A stretch of DNA of 64,000 nt, from contig NZ_JSXC01000002.1 in NCBI RefSeq assembly GCF_000803215.1, positions 62,001 to 126,000 on the forward strand, in the 5' to 3' direction. Origin of the DNA: Pectobacterium fontis. GTDB lineage: Bacteria; Pseudomonadota; Gammaproteobacteria; Enterobacterales; Enterobacteriaceae. Positions 27,129 through 36,926 of the stretch are shown one piece after another; the stretch's first letter is position 1, and each line of letters begins with the position of its first letter. The translations under genes were made by a program, and so were the position numbers. The notes beneath the pieces are model-generated. The model was not told the origin of the DNA, ran no database searches, and saw nothing but the letters and a program-made list of their open reading frames with translations.

Positions 27129-27575
27129 AGTCTCAAGTCTCTAAAATTCCCTCTCTGGACGATAATGCTATTAATGCATATAACTTATTTATTGTGAAGC
27201 CTAATTTTATAACGTAAACGTTTTTGGATAAGGAGGTCATTAAGCAAAATTGCTGAACTTATAGGCAGATATATTAATGAAAGAAGAAGGGGGCTAAAAA
27301 CCGTGCCGGTTTTGTCGAACCTTGGTCGAAGGTTCTCACCTTCCCCTAATGGGAATTCTGATGCTGTGGCGTAGGAGGTTAATTCAGAGGTGCTGCTTGA
27401 AATGGTGGTGGGGGAAGGATAACTCGTCGCTCCGCTCCTCGCCCTGCGGGTCAATGCTGCGCATTGCTCAAAACCGTGCCGGTTTTGTCGAACCTTGGTC
27501 GAAGGTTCTCACCTTCCCCTAATGGGAATTCTGATGCTGTGGCGTAGGAGGTTAATTCAGAGGTGCTGCTTGAAA
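27129..27575. other. AT-rich tRNA-Tyr flank with rtT-like repeats
   Basis: There is no protein gene with good support. Left part (27129-27296) is AT-rich and holds the likely promoter of the DUF4225-like gene. The right part is made of two repeat units (separate entries). Open frames running through the repeats reflect the repeats themselves and have no ribosome sites. Confidence 0.5.
27297..27420 (-). repeat. rtT-like repeat, distal copy (124 bp)
   Basis: A perfect 124-base direct repeat of 27470-27593, with a period of 173 bases. Its last 18 bases (27403-27420) copy the 3' end of the tRNA-Tyr gene, including the CCA. The arrangement is the same as the rtT repeats downstream of E. coli tyrT, where about 178-bp units each start with 19 bases of the tRNA-Tyr 3' end. 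Confidence 0.85.

Positions 27576-27593
<18 letters not shown>
27470..27593 (-). repeat. rtT-like repeat, proximal copy joined to tRNA-Tyr
   Basis: Identical to 27297-27420 over 124 bases. Its right end (27576-27593) is the true 3' end of tRNA-Tyr. The 49 bases between the units (27421-27469) hold GCTCCGCTCC and are not repeated. Being downstream of the tRNA on the same strand, both units would be in the tRNA precursor transcript. Confidence 0.85.
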
Positions 27594-27660
<67 letters not shown>

Positions 27661-27814
27661 ACTGGCCTTGCTGCTAGTCGCTTTCGCTTCAAGCGGGGCG
27701 CATCATATCAAATGACACGCCCCTGTAAAGCGGTATATATCAAAAATAAATGCAGTTGTCGTTTTTTTATTCCGTTCGGCGCATCCTTATACAAACTGAT
27801 GCCCAATCAACCTA

Positions 27815-28663
27815 TTACAGAATAATGGTGCGGTTACCGTAGACAAAAACACGCTGCGCCAGCACGCGGTATAGGGCACGGCTCAGGACATTTTTCTCAA
27901 CGTCACGACCTGCGCGCATCATATCGTCGCCTGAGTAAGTATGGTCGACATGGATGACGTCCTGCATGATGATGGGGCCTTCATCCAGATTGTCGTTGAC
28001 GTAGTGTGCCGTCGCGCCAATGATTTTTACACCGCGTTCGTATGCCTGATGGTACGGACGGGCACCGATAAAGGCAGGTAAAAATGAGTGGTGAATATTG
28101 ATTACCTGATTTGGATAATGCTGAACAAATGCAGGCGTCAGTACCCGCATATATTTCGCTAACACAACGTAATCCGGTTTGTATTGGTCGATCTGCACAA
28201 TCATCTGTTGATCGTGTTCTTCACGCGTCAGACCATCATGGCTGACGAGGTGAAAAGGAATATCAAACCGTTCGACCAGTGTCCGTAATGTGTCGTGGTT
28301 GCCGATAACCGCGGCGATCTCGACATCCAGGCCACCATAGGCGCTTTTCATCAATAAATCGCCCAGACAGTGAGCTTCTTTTGTCACCAAAATCACAATC
28401 CGGCGACGGCCTGTCGCGGTTAGTTCGCGAGAAGAGCCTTCGGGAAGCGCGCTATCCAGATCGGCTAACAGCGTGGTGTCGTTGAAGATCCCTTCTAGCT
28501 CGGTTCGCATGAAAAAGCGTCCCGTGCGATGATCGACAAACTCATTGTTTTGCACGATGTTCAGTTCGTGCTTGTAACAAATATTCGTAATTTTCGCAAT
28601 AAGCCCTTTAGCATCAGGGCAAATGGTTCGTAATACTTTTTTTTGTATATTTTGGGATGGCAT
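27815..28663 (-). CDS. purU: Formyltetrahydrofolate deformylase
   Basis: Hydrolyses 10-formyl-THF to THF and formate, supplying formate for PurT and balancing one-carbon pools. With ATG 28663 the product is 282 residues. The N-terminal ACT domain (about 8-85) starts KVLRTICPDAKGLIAKITNI; the formyltransferase-like domain carries the catalytic region NIHHSFLPAFIGA and the downstream DEGPIIMQDV. The frame extends seven codons further to a TTG, but AGGATC before ATG 28663 and the match to E. coli favour the shorter form. The order tyr tRNA-purU-ychJ is as in E. coli. Confidence 0.95.
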   Translation of the reverse strand: MPSQNIQKKVLRTICPDAKGLIAKITNICYKHELNIVQNNEFVDHRTGRFFMRTELEGIFNDTTLLADLDSALPEGSSRELTATGRRRIVILVTKEAHCLGDLLMKSAYGGLDVEIAAVIGNHDTLRTLVERFDIPFHLVSHDGLTREEHDQQMIVQIDQYKPDYVVLAKYMRVLTPAFVQHYPNQVINIHHSFLPAFIGARPYHQAYERGVKIIGATAHYVNDNLDEGPIIMQDVIHVDHTYSGDDMMRAGRDVEKNVLSRALYRVLAQRVFVYGNRTIIL

Positions 28664-28746
28664 GAGCGTGTGGATCCTGTCCAAAAACTAAAATAACGAT
28701 CTTATGGTAACGCAGCGGTAAGGCTGCGTGGGCGATGGCCTGTGTT

Positions 28747-29214
28747 CTAGTATCCGCAACACTTTTTGTATTTTTTGCCGGAACCGCACGGGCAAGGTTC
28801 ATTTCTGCCTGTCTGCACATGAACGCCGTCTATATAGTACCAGCGATTATGCTGACGAAGGAAGCGTGAGCGTTCTCGCATTAATTCTGTCTGCTGGTTG
28901 TTGGTTTCCGATAGATAACGTGCGGCGAATTCCACATAGCCCTCATCGGACGTTTTTCCTGGAGACGTTGCCAGTATAGTGAGGCTAAGCCACTGTGAAT
29001 TCTGGCAGCTTTCAGTAAGCGTCTCGCGCCATTTCTCAGGGTGGAGGTCGGGATGCCAGGTGGCGATAAGATAATCGACATCGTGTTTGACGTAAGCAGT
29101 ATAGCGCGACCTCATTAATACGACAGGTTCGGCCGCTGTCACAGCATGCGTGAGGTAGGGCTGGCAGCATGCATTATACTGCAATCCACTGCAACAGGGA
29201 CAAGATTCTAACAC
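28747..29214 (-). CDS. ychJ: YchJ, SEC-C motif protein (UPF0225)
   Basis: A 155-residue protein with zinc-binding SEC-C motifs at both ends: [13 protein letters not shown] near the start and [15 protein letters not shown] at the C-terminus. The middle part ([20 protein letters not shown]) is the YchJ core. Function is unknown. The start is GTG at 29214 behind AGGAG. It is divergent from rssA. Confidence 0.9.
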   Translation of the reverse strand: MLESCPCCSGLQYNACCQPYLTHAVTAAEPVVLMRSRYTAYVKHDVDYLIATWHPDLHPEKWRETLTESCQNSQWLSLTILATSPGKTSDEGYVEFAARYLSETNNQQTELMRERSRFLRQHNRWYYIDGVHVQTGRNEPCPCGSGKKYKKCCGY

Positions 29215-29347
29215 AACATCTCCTGAAGAAAATTTAAGATAAAAACTGATAGAGAATAAAGCGTTCTCTATGCAGGATGCTGAGTATGTTACCTAAGAAA
29301 CGCTACGTGTAGCAATGTGCGCTAAAATGGAGGTAAGTGGATCGATT

Positions 29348-30253
29348 ATGCAACGGAAAAAAATTGGGATAGCCTTGGGATCGGGCGCAGCGAAAGGATG
29401 GGCGCATATTGGTGTGATTAATGCGTTAACGGAAATGGGAATTGTGGTTGACGTTGTGGCGGGCTGCTCTATCGGTGCGCTGGTTGGCGCGGCGTATGCG
29501 ACAAACAATCTATACTCAATGGATCGTTGGGTAAGGGGATTTGGTTATTGGGACGTGATTCGACTGATGGATCTTTCCTGGCAACGTGGCAGTTTGTTGC
29601 GTGGCGATAGAGTCTTTAATAGCGTAAAGCATTTGTTACATACAACACAGATCGAAGATTGTGCTATCAAATATGGTGTAGTGGCGACAAACCTGAGTAC
29701 AGGGCGTGAGATCTGGTTGACCGAGGGAGATTTACATCAGGCGATGCGCGCGTCTTGTAGCATGCCCGGCCTGCTATCTCCCGTTAGATTTAACGATTAC
29801 TGGCTGGTAGATGGCGCGGTGGTTAACCCTGTCCCTGTTTCTTTGGCGCGGGCAATGGGGGCTGACATCGTGATAGCGGTTGATCTCCAACATGATGCGA
29901 GCCTTAATCATCAGGATTTGCTGTCGATTAAACCGACGGCGTCAGACATTGACGTTGGGGACATTCCGCAAGATTGGCGTAGCAGGATGCGGGAACGTTT
30001 ACTGCGTGGTCGACGTCGTTCAACAGAAAGTTCGCCAACGGCGATGGAGATAATGAGCACATCAATCCAGATTCTGGAAAATCGACTGAAAATGACGCGG
30101 ATGGCGGGCGATCCGCCCGATGTGCTGCTGCAACCGTATTGTACCCAGATTGCTACGTTAGATTTCCATCGGGCGCAGGAGGCGATTGATGCGGGCTATA
30201 AGGCAGTAGAAAAGATGCGTGATGACTTGTTGCCGCTAGCGAAAAAAGCGTAG
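29348..30253 (+). CDS. rssA: RssA, patatin-like phospholipase family protein
   Basis: A 301-residue patatin-fold protein. The nucleophile elbow GCSIG has S41, the oxyanion GSGAAKG is at 11-17 and the dyad aspartate is in VDGAVVNP. The physiological substrate is unknown. The open frame begins at 29315, but ATG 29348 (MQRKKIGIALGSG) matches the E. coli N-terminus; GGAGG lies 13-14 bases upstream, a little far. It forms rssA-rssB as in E. coli. Confidence 0.92.
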   Translation: MQRKKIGIALGSGAAKGWAHIGVINALTEMGIVVDVVAGCSIGALVGAAYATNNLYSMDRWVRGFGYWDVIRLMDLSWQRGSLLRGDRVFNSVKHLLHTTQIEDCAIKYGVVATNLSTGREIWLTEGDLHQAMRASCSMPGLLSPVRFNDYWLVDGAVVNPVPVSLARAMGADIVIAVDLQHDASLNHQDLLSIKPTASDIDVGDIPQDWRSRMRERLLRGRRRSTESSPTAMEIMSTSIQILENRLKMTRMAGDPPDVLLQPYCTQIATLDFHRAQEAIDAGYKAVEKMRDDLLPLAKKA

Positions 30254-30353
30254 TACAGCGCGCATGTCGTGAAGAATACATGATGTGCCGTCTATCCGGT
30301 GCATTGACGCGAAAGCAGGTGTGATTATTCGGTGTTTGAAGTAAGGAGTACTG

Positions 30354-31370
30354 ATGGAACAACCACTGGCGGGTAAGCATATTTTAGTCATTGATGACGA
30401 GGCCGTTTTTCGATCTGTGCTCGCTGGTTATCTGACTTCTCTTGGGGCTTCGGTTCGGGAAGCGATTAACGGATTAGATGCGTTGCGTATTCTTGAACAA
30501 TACCAACCCGATTTAATGATTTGCGATCTGAAGATGCCGACGATGGGGGGAATTGAGTTCCTTGAACGTCTGCGATTGAAAGATAATGACACGCCAATAC
30601 TTGTTATTTCTGCCACTAGCCAGATGGCGGATATCGCCAAAGTGCTGCGTCTTGGCGTTCAGGATGTCCTGCTTAAACCCATTCGTGACTACACACGTTT
30701 GCGTGAGGCGGTGATGTCATGTTTGTATCCCGACATGTTCACCTCGCAATTGAATGAGATGGATCAACTGATGCAGGATATGGATTCCCTCAACCAGTCA
30801 CCTGAGGCGGTGACTAAACTACTCGCTCAGTTGCAGCCTCCGGTTCAGCAAACGCTCGCACGCTGTCGTGTTAATTACCGTCAGTTGACGACTGCGGAAC
30901 AACCGGGATTGGTGTTGGATATTGCCGCGCTTTCGGAGACTGAATTAGCCTTCTATTGTCTGGATGTGACTCAGGGCGTCAATAATAATGGGACGTTGGC
31001 AGCATTACTGCTTCGAACCTTGTTCAACGGATTACTTCAAGAGCATTTGGCCGATCGGCAACATCGCTTACCGTATCTGCCGACGTTATTAAAACAGGTC
31101 AATCAGTTATTGCGACAGGCGAGTTTGGATGGTCGTTTTCCTCTACTTGTCGGGTATTACCACCGGCAATTAGAACAGTTGATACTGATTTCCGCAGGGC
31201 TAAATGCGACGTTGGATGTTAATGAACAGCAGATGGCACTGAATAGCGGTGTCCCTTTAGGAACACTAGAAGGTGCTTATCTCAATCAACTGAATTATCA
31301 GTGTCAAGCATGGCAATGCCAGATATGGGGAGGCGGCGGTCGTTTACGGCTGATGTTGACGACTGAATAG
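30354..31370 (+). CDS. rssB: RssB, response regulator and RpoS adaptor
   Basis: Delivers the stationary-phase sigma factor RpoS to ClpXP for degradation. The 338 residues have a receiver domain (1-120) with the phosphoacceptor D58 in MICDLKMP and acidic residues D14/D15 in VIDDEAVF, followed by a PP2C-like output domain without obvious catalytic motifs. It lies 100 bases after rssA. A repeat copy follows it at 31413. Confidence 0.95.
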   Translation: MEQPLAGKHILVIDDEAVFRSVLAGYLTSLGASVREAINGLDALRILEQYQPDLMICDLKMPTMGGIEFLERLRLKDNDTPILVISATSQMADIAKVLRLGVQDVLLKPIRDYTRLREAVMSCLYPDMFTSQLNEMDQLMQDMDSLNQSPEAVTKLLAQLQPPVQQTLARCRVNYRQLTTAEQPGLVLDIAALSETELAFYCLDVTQGVNNNGTLAALLLRTLFNGLLQEHLADRQHRLPYLPTLLKQVNQLLRQASLDGRFPLLVGYYHRQLEQLILISAGLNATLDVNEQQMALNSGVPLGTLEGAYLNQLNYQCQAWQCQIWGGGGRLRLMLTTE

Positions 31371-31412
31371 TTGACCTTGGGACGATGTTCACGATGAGCA
31401 CCGCGTAATGTG

Positions 31413-31450
31413 GTCAACGCACATGCAGCTTGAGGTATGACAGATATATG
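31413..31450 (-). repeat. Half copy of dispersed intergenic repeat
   Basis: The bases GTCAACGCACATGCAGCTTG to AGGTATGACAGATATATG are the reverse complement of the left end of the repeat at 18,191 (CGTCATACTTCAAGCTGC...GTGCGTTGGC). Only one end of the unit is present, between rssB and galU. Confidence 0.6.
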
Positions 31451-31584
31451 TAGGGAGTTATCTTATTTTTTATTGAACGACAACGTTGGGGCAAGCGTAC
31501 CCTTGTTAAAGTCGTTATACTCTTTCGGTTATCTTGATTAGATAAATAAAGTTCATTATTTGAACGGTATATAAGAGGCTGTTT

Positions 31585-32496
31585 ATGTCTATTGTGAATA
31601 AAAAAGTAAAAAAAGCGGTCATACCGGTTGCAGGGTTAGGAACGCGTATGTTACCTGCCACCAAAGCCATTCCTAAAGAAATGCTGCCGTTGGTAGATAA
31701 ACCGCTAATCCAATATGTTGTTAATGAGTGTATCGCCGCCGGGATTAATGAAATTATTCTTGTTACACACTCTTCTAAGAATTCCATCGAAAACCATTTC
31801 GATACCAGTTTTGAATTGGAAGCTATATTGGAAAAGCGTGTTAAACGCCAGCTATTGGAAGAAGTTCAATCCATCTGCCCGAAACACGTTACCATTATGC
31901 AAGTACGCCAGGGATTAGCGAAAGGGCTGGGCCATGCCGTATTGTGCGCGCATCCGTTAGTCGGAGATGAACCAGTCGCGGTTATTCTGCCCGACGTGAT
32001 TATTGATGAATATGAATCCGATCTGAAGAAAGATAACCTGAGCGAAATGCTGCAACGTTTTTCTACTACAGGCAATAGCCAGATTATGGTTGAGCCTGTT
32101 GAAAATGTAAGTAGCTACGGCGTAGTCGATTGCAAAGGTGTGGAATTAAAAGCAGGGGATAGTGCGCCAATGGTCGGCGTAGTTGAGAAACCTAAAGCAT
32201 CGGAAGCTCCGTCTAATTTAGCTGTCGTTGGACGCTATGTTCTCTCTGCTGATATTTGGTCTCTGCTGGAGAAAACCCCACCGGGCGCGGGTAATGAAAT
32301 TCAGTTAACTGATGCCATTGCAATGTTGATGGAAAAAGAAACGGTAGAAGCCTATCACCTGAAAGGGGTGAGCCATGACTGCGGTAATAAATTAGGTTAT
32401 ATGCAGGCGTTTGTAGAATATGGTTTACGTCATGACAGTTTAGGTCAGGAGTTTGCGCAATGGTTGCAGGAAACGATTGACGCAGAAGAAAAATAA
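31585..32496 (+). CDS. galU: UTP-glucose-1-phosphate uridylyltransferase
   Basis: Makes UDP-glucose from UTP and glucose 1-phosphate for LPS, trehalose and osmoregulated glucans. The 303 residues match E. coli GalU. The nucleotidyltransferase signature [20 protein letters not shown] is at 15-34; the catalytic acidic block is [11 protein letters not shown], with [12 protein letters not shown] downstream. AGAGG precedes the ATG. It is convergent with hns. Confidence 0.97.
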   Translation: MSIVNKKVKKAVIPVAGLGTRMLPATKAIPKEMLPLVDKPLIQYVVNECIAAGINEIILVTHSSKNSIENHFDTSFELEAILEKRVKRQLLEEVQSICPKHVTIMQVRQGLAKGLGHAVLCAHPLVGDEPVAVILPDVIIDEYESDLKKDNLSEMLQRFSTTGNSQIMVEPVENVSSYGVVDCKGVELKAGDSAPMVGVVEKPKASEAPSNLAVVGRYVLSADIWSLLEKTPPGAGNEIQLTDAIAMLMEKETVEAYHLKGVSHDCGNKLGYMQAFVEYGLRHDSLGQEFAQWLQETIDAEEK

Positions 32497-32508
32497 CAGA
32501 GTGTAATA

Positions 32509-32540
32509 ACAACGCTTTGTTTAGAAAAACAGAGCGTTGT
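32509..32540 (+). terminator. Hairpin after galU
   Basis: ACAACGCT ... AGCGTTGT (8-bp stem extended by partial pairing inside) lies 12 bases after the galU stop. There is no T tract; it may protect the galU 3' end or act together with the terminator at 32591. Confidence 0.5.
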
Positions 32541-32590
32541 CCGAAACGGCAACCCATCTGTTTTCTCTTTACTGAGCATGTTATAAAGAA

Positions 32591-32619
32591 AAACCCCCGA
32601 TAAACTATCGGGGGTTTTT
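32591..32619. terminator. Bidirectional terminator galU/hns
   Basis: AAACCCCCGAT/ATCGGGGGTTT with a 5-base loop and A/T runs on both sides, between convergent galU and hns. Confidence 0.92.
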
Positions 32620-32641
32620 AGTATCCAGAATTTATAAACAA

Positions 32642-33049
32642 TTACAGCAGAAAATCGTCTAAAGATTTACCTTGCTCTTCAACTGCTTTCTTGATTACTG
32701 CCGGTGTACGACCCTGGCCAGTCCAGGTTTTAACTTCGCCGTTTTCGTCAGTGTATTGATATTTTGCCGGACGGGCAGCGCGTTTGCTTTTACCTGGCGC
32801 TTTCACTGAACCTAAAGATTGAAATAATTCGTTAGGGTCAATACCGTCGGCAATCAGCATGTCGCGATATTGCTGCAATTTACGTTCACGCTCTTCAACT
32901 TCAGCCTGAGCCTGACTATCTTCTTCGCGGCGTTCATTAACCACGACTTCCAGTTTTTCCAGCATTTCTTCCAAAGTATCCAGAGTACATTCTCTGGACT
33001 GAGCACGGAGGGTACGGATGTTGTTAAGAATCTTTAGTGCTTCGCTCAT
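32642..33049 (-). CDS. hns: H-NS, nucleoid-associated silencer
   Basis: DNA-binding protein that silences AT-rich and horizontally acquired genes. The 135 residues have an N-terminal oligomerisation region (about 1-80, coiled-coil rich), a basic linker ([10 protein letters not shown]) and the C-terminal DNA-binding domain with the AT-hook-like loop [13 protein letters not shown]112-G113-R114 as in E. coli. The AT-rich block at 25,600-27,300 is the kind of DNA H-NS binds. It is divergent from tdk. Confidence 0.97.
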   Translation of the reverse strand: MSEALKILNNIRTLRAQSRECTLDTLEEMLEKLEVVVNERREEDSQAQAEVEERERKLQQYRDMLIADGIDPNELFQSLGSVKAPGKSKRAARPAKYQYTDENGEVKTWTGQGRTPAVIKKAVEEQGKSLDDFLL

Positions 33050-33511
33050 TGTGATAATCTCAAATTAATATTATTGGTGGCGTGTAGTGAGATAATAGAG
33101 CGCTATTTTCCTTTCTGCAATAGTCAGATTTGTAAGTTTGTTAAAAAATATCATGTTTAAAACAGAACTCATACCCTATGTTACATCAATATAAATACTT
33201 TCCTGTTATCAAAAAATACATTTGGTATGCTGTTTTCTTCCTCAAACGATAGGAAATGGCTTATTGATGTCGTGTCGTTGTTATAAGGAATAATTATATT
33301 TTTTATCTCATGGGGCGCTACTGTTGGGGATCTGGACAGCGTGTGGTCGAGGAATAGCCCATTGCACAGCGTGAAGATGAGTTGTTACAATAAGTTCTTA
33401 CGACACGAAGATCATATACAGGAATAATTTAACTTTCAGGACAAAACGTTAGCGTTTGGAACAACGCAACGCGTTGGCCTAAAAGACATAGCCTGCCTTT
33501 GGAGTAGCGGA
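33050..33511. other. hns-tdk divergent intergenic region
   Basis: 462 bases, AT-rich, with promoters for hns and tdk. H-NS autoregulation through such a region is known in E. coli. No open frame with a ribosome site and no strong hairpin was seen. Confidence 0.5.
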
Positions 33512-34108
33512 GTGGCCCAACTTTATTTTTATTATTCTGCAATGAATGCAGGAAAATCGACGGCGCTGTTGCAGTCATCATATAACTACCAGGAGCGTGG
33601 AATGCGCACGCTCGTGTTCACCGCAGAAATAGATAATCGGCATGGGGTGGGGATAGTAAGTTCACGCATTGGCCTTTCTTCTCCGGCATTATTGTTTAAT
33701 CCGCAGACATCCTTATTTGAACTGCTGGAGAAAGAGCACCGCGCTCAGCCTGTCGATTGTGTATTAATTGATGAGTGTCAATTTTTAACCCGTGAGCAGG
33801 TGAGTGAACTTTCCGACGTCGTGGATCAATTAGCTATCCCGGTATTATGTTACGGGCTGCGTACCGATTTTCGTGGTGATTTGTTTTCCGGGAGTCACTA
33901 TTTATTAGCGTGGGCAGATAAGCTGATCGAGTTAAAAACGGTCTGCCATTGTGGTCGTAAAGCCAACTGTGTATTACGTTTAGATGCTCAGGGTAATGCC
34001 GTCCACGAAGGGGAACAGGTCGTTATTGGCGGCAATGAGAGCTATGTTTCGGTGTGTCGCAAGCATTATAAAATTGCGCTGGGATTAACACGTAAGGAAA
34101 GTGTGTAA
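33512..34108 (+). CDS. tdk: Thymidine kinase
   Basis: Phosphorylates thymidine to dTMP in nucleoside salvage. The 198 residues carry the P-loop [13 protein letters not shown] (G14-K15-S16), the catalytic DECQFL, and the zinc-site cysteines in [11 protein letters not shown] and VCRKHY. The start is GTG with GGAG eight bases upstream. It is convergent with adhE. Confidence 0.95.
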   Translation: MAQLYFYYSAMNAGKSTALLQSSYNYQERGMRTLVFTAEIDNRHGVGIVSSRIGLSSPALLFNPQTSLFELLEKEHRAQPVDCVLIDECQFLTREQVSELSDVVDQLAIPVLCYGLRTDFRGDLFSGSHYLLAWADKLIELKTVCHCGRKANCVLRLDAQGNAVHEGEQVVIGGNESYVSVCRKHYKIALGLTRKESV

Positions 34109-34170
34109 ATCGGTTAATTATCCGACTGGCTGGGCTATTAATAAACGACGTATTGATATCTGAGCAAGCA

Positions 34171-34203
34171 ATAAAAATGCCCAACTCTAAACGGGTTGGG
34201 CAT
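34171..34203 (-). terminator. Rho-independent terminator of adhE
   Basis: On the minus strand ATGCCCAAC ... GTTGGGCAT is followed by TTTTTATTG, a classic terminator 48 bases after the adhE stop. It also lies in the path of tdk. Confidence 0.88.
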
Positions 34204-34250
34204 CGCAGTGAGAGAAACCGCCTTAGAGGTTCAGGCGGTAACGGCAAGCG

Positions 34251-36926
34251 TTAATGTGCGGTTTTCTTGCCGATTTTTGCGGCTTTGGCAACCGGCTCAA
34301 CCACTTCTGTTTTTACTTCTTCAGAGAACTTACGACCATAGTAAGTATCCAGCAGAATTTGTTTCAACTCGGAAATCAGCGGATAACGTGGGTTAGCGCC
34401 TGTACACTGGTCGTCGAACGCATCTTCTGACAGTTTATCGACCTTCGCGAGGAAATCGGCTTCCTGTACGCCCGCTTCACGAATAGATGTCGGGATCCCC
34501 AGTTCGGTCTTCATGTTTTCCAGCCAGTTCAACAATTTCTCGATTTTCTGCGCGGTACGATCGCTTGGCGCGGTCAAACGCAGATGGTCGGCCACTTCAG
34601 CATAACGACGGCGAGCCTGTGGACGATCATACTGGCTGAACGTTGTCTGTTTCGTCGGGTTATCGTTCGCGTTATAGCGAATCACGTTCGAAATCAGCAG
34701 GGCATTCGCCAGGCCGTGCGGAATATGGAATTCTGAACCCAGTTTATGCGCCATTGAGTGACAGACGCCAAGGAAGGCGTTGGCAAACGCGATGCCTGCA
34801 ATCGTTGCGGCGTTGTGTACGCGTTCACGAGCCACCGGGTTTTTCGCGCCCTCACGGTAGCTGTCTGGCAGATTCTCTTTCAGCAGTTTCAGCGCTTGCA
34901 GTGCCTGTCCGTCTGAATATTCGTTTGCCAGCACGGAAACATAGGCTTCCAGTGAGTGTGTGACCGCATCAAGCCCGCCAAATGCACATAATGATTTCGG
35001 CATGTTCATCACCAGATTGGCGTCTACAATCGCCATATCTGGCGTCAACGCATAGTCTGCCAGCGGGTATTTTTGCCCGGTTGCATCGTCGGTCACCACC
35101 GCAAACGGCGTGACTTCGGAACCTGTACCTGATGTGGTCGTAATCGCCACCATCTTGGCTTTGACGCCCATTTTCGGGAACTTGTAGATACGTTTACGGA
35201 TATCCATAAAGCGCAGCGCCAGTTCTTCAAAGTGCGTTGTAGGGTGTTCGTACATCACCCACATGATTTTCGCGGCATCCATTGGCGAACCGCCACCCAG
35301 AGCAATAATCACATCGGGCTTGAAGGAGTGCATTTGCTCGGCACCTTTACGCACGATGCTCAGGGTTGGGTCTGCCTCCACTTCAAAGAAAACTTCCGTT
35401 TCCAGTCCGTGCTGTTTCAGAACGGTCGTTACCTGATCGACATAGCCATTATTGAACAGGAAACGGTCGGTCACGATAAATGCACGTTTTGCGCCATCCG
35501 AGGCGACTTCCTCAAGGGCGATAGGCAGTGAGCCACGACGGAAATAGATGGATTTAGGAAGTTTATGCCACAACATATTCTCTGCTCGCTTGGCTACCGT
35601 TTTCTTGTTGATCAAATGCTTTGGCCCGACGTTTTCGGAGATGGAGTTTCCGCCCCAAGAGCCACAGCCCAGCGTCAGAGACGGAGCGAGTTTGAAGTTG
35701 TAGAGATCGCCAATCCCCCCCTGAGAAGCCGGTGTGTTAATCAGGATGCGCGCCGTTTTCATCATATTACCGAAATGATTCACACGTTCTGGCTGATTAT
35801 CCTGATCGGTGTATAGGCAGGATGTGTGACCGATCCCCCCCATTGCCACCAGTTTTTCCGCTTTAATGACGGCATCGTTGAAGTCTTTCGCACGGTACAT
35901 CGCCAGCGTCGGCGACAGTTTTTCATGGGCAAACGGCTCGGACTCATCGACTGCGGTGACTTCACCGATCAGCACTTTGGTATTTGCAGGAACAGTAATG
36001 CCTGCCATTTCTGCGATTTTCGGTGCAGGTTGCCCCACAATGTCGGCATTCAGCGAACCGTTCTTCAGCAAAATACTTTGTACGGCATGAAGCTCTTTGC
36101 CTTTCAACATGTAGCCGCCATGGGTGGCGAAACGTTCACGTACGGCGTCATAGACGCTGTCTACCACGATAACTGATTGCTCTGAGGCACAAATAACGCC
36201 GTTATCAAAGGTTTTTGACATCAGAATAGAGGCAACGGCACGCTTGATATCTGCGGTTTCATCAACAACAACGGGGGTGTTGCCAGCACCGACGCCGATG
36301 GCGGGTTTACCTGAACTGTATGCGGCTTTCACCATACCTGGCCCGCCAGTAGCCAGAATCAGGTTGATATCCGGGTGGTGCATAAGCTGGTTGGACAGTT
36401 CGACGGACGGCTGATCAATCCAGCCAATAATATCTTTGGGAGCACCTGCTGCAATCGCGGCTTGCAGAACAATATCTGCTGCTTTATTGGTCGCATTTTT
36501 TGCCCGCGGATGCGGAGAGAAAATGATCCCGTTACGCGTCTTCAGGCTGATTAGTGCTTTAAAAATCGCGGTAGAAGTGGGGTTGGTGGTGGGAACAATA
36601 CCGCAAATCAGGCCAATAGGCTCTGCGATGGTAATCGTACCGAAAGTATCATCAGTAGAAAGGATGCCACAGGTTTTTTCATCCTGATAGGCGTTATAAA
36701 TGTATTCGGATGCAAAGTGGTTTTTGATGACTTTATCTTCCACGATCCCCATACCGGATTCAGCAACCGCCATTTTTGCCAGCGGGATACGGGCATCCGA
36801 TGCCGCGAGTGCGGCGGCACGGAAAATTTTGTCTACTTGTTCCTGAGTGTAAGTGGCAAATTCCTGCTGTGCCTTTCTCACTCTTTCGACCAGTGCGTTA
36901 AGTTCAGCAACGTTGGTTACGGCCAT
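34251..36926 (-). CDS. adhE: Bifunctional aldehyde/alcohol dehydrogenase AdhE
   Basis: Fermentation enzyme that reduces acetyl-CoA to acetaldehyde and then ethanol, and forms spirosome filaments. The 891 residues have an N-terminal aldehyde dehydrogenase domain (about 1-440; catalytic Cys in NGVICASEQSV) and a C-terminal iron-dependent alcohol dehydrogenase domain (about 450-870; ALGGGSPMDAAKIMW and the iron-ligand region GVCHSMAHKLGSEFHIPHG). Codons are strongly biased to preferred ones. ychE, next to adhE in E. coli, is missing. Confidence 0.98.
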   Translation of the reverse strand: MAVTNVAELNALVERVRKAQQEFATYTQEQVDKIFRAAALAASDARIPLAKMAVAESGMGIVEDKVIKNHFASEYIYNAYQDEKTCGILSTDDTFGTITIAEPIGLICGIVPTTNPTSTAIFKALISLKTRNGIIFSPHPRAKNATNKAADIVLQAAIAAGAPKDIIGWIDQPSVELSNQLMHHPDINLILATGGPGMVKAAYSSGKPAIGVGAGNTPVVVDETADIKRAVASILMSKTFDNGVICASEQSVIVVDSVYDAVRERFATHGGYMLKGKELHAVQSILLKNGSLNADIVGQPAPKIAEMAGITVPANTKVLIGEVTAVDESEPFAHEKLSPTLAMYRAKDFNDAVIKAEKLVAMGGIGHTSCLYTDQDNQPERVNHFGNMMKTARILINTPASQGGIGDLYNFKLAPSLTLGCGSWGGNSISENVGPKHLINKKTVAKRAENMLWHKLPKSIYFRRGSLPIALEEVASDGAKRAFIVTDRFLFNNGYVDQVTTVLKQHGLETEVFFEVEADPTLSIVRKGAEQMHSFKPDVIIALGGGSPMDAAKIMWVMYEHPTTHFEELALRFMDIRKRIYKFPKMGVKAKMVAITTTSGTGSEVTPFAVVTDDATGQKYPLADYALTPDMAIVDANLVMNMPKSLCAFGGLDAVTHSLEAYVSVLANEYSDGQALQALKLLKENLPDSYREGAKNPVARERVHNAATIAGIAFANAFLGVCHSMAHKLGSEFHIPHGLANALLISNVIRYNANDNPTKQTTFSQYDRPQARRRYAEVADHLRLTAPSDRTAQKIEKLLNWLENMKTELGIPTSIREAGVQEADFLAKVDKLSEDAFDDQCTGANPRYPLISELKQILLDTYYGRKFSEEVKTEVVEPVAKAAKIGKKTAH

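Noticed and set aside
27185-27522. Short frames through the tRNA-tail repeats (both strands)
   Set aside because: They repeat the same peptide because of the DNA repeat. A protein like the E. coli rtT-region Tpr cannot be excluded, but I see no ribosome site or matching basic composition.
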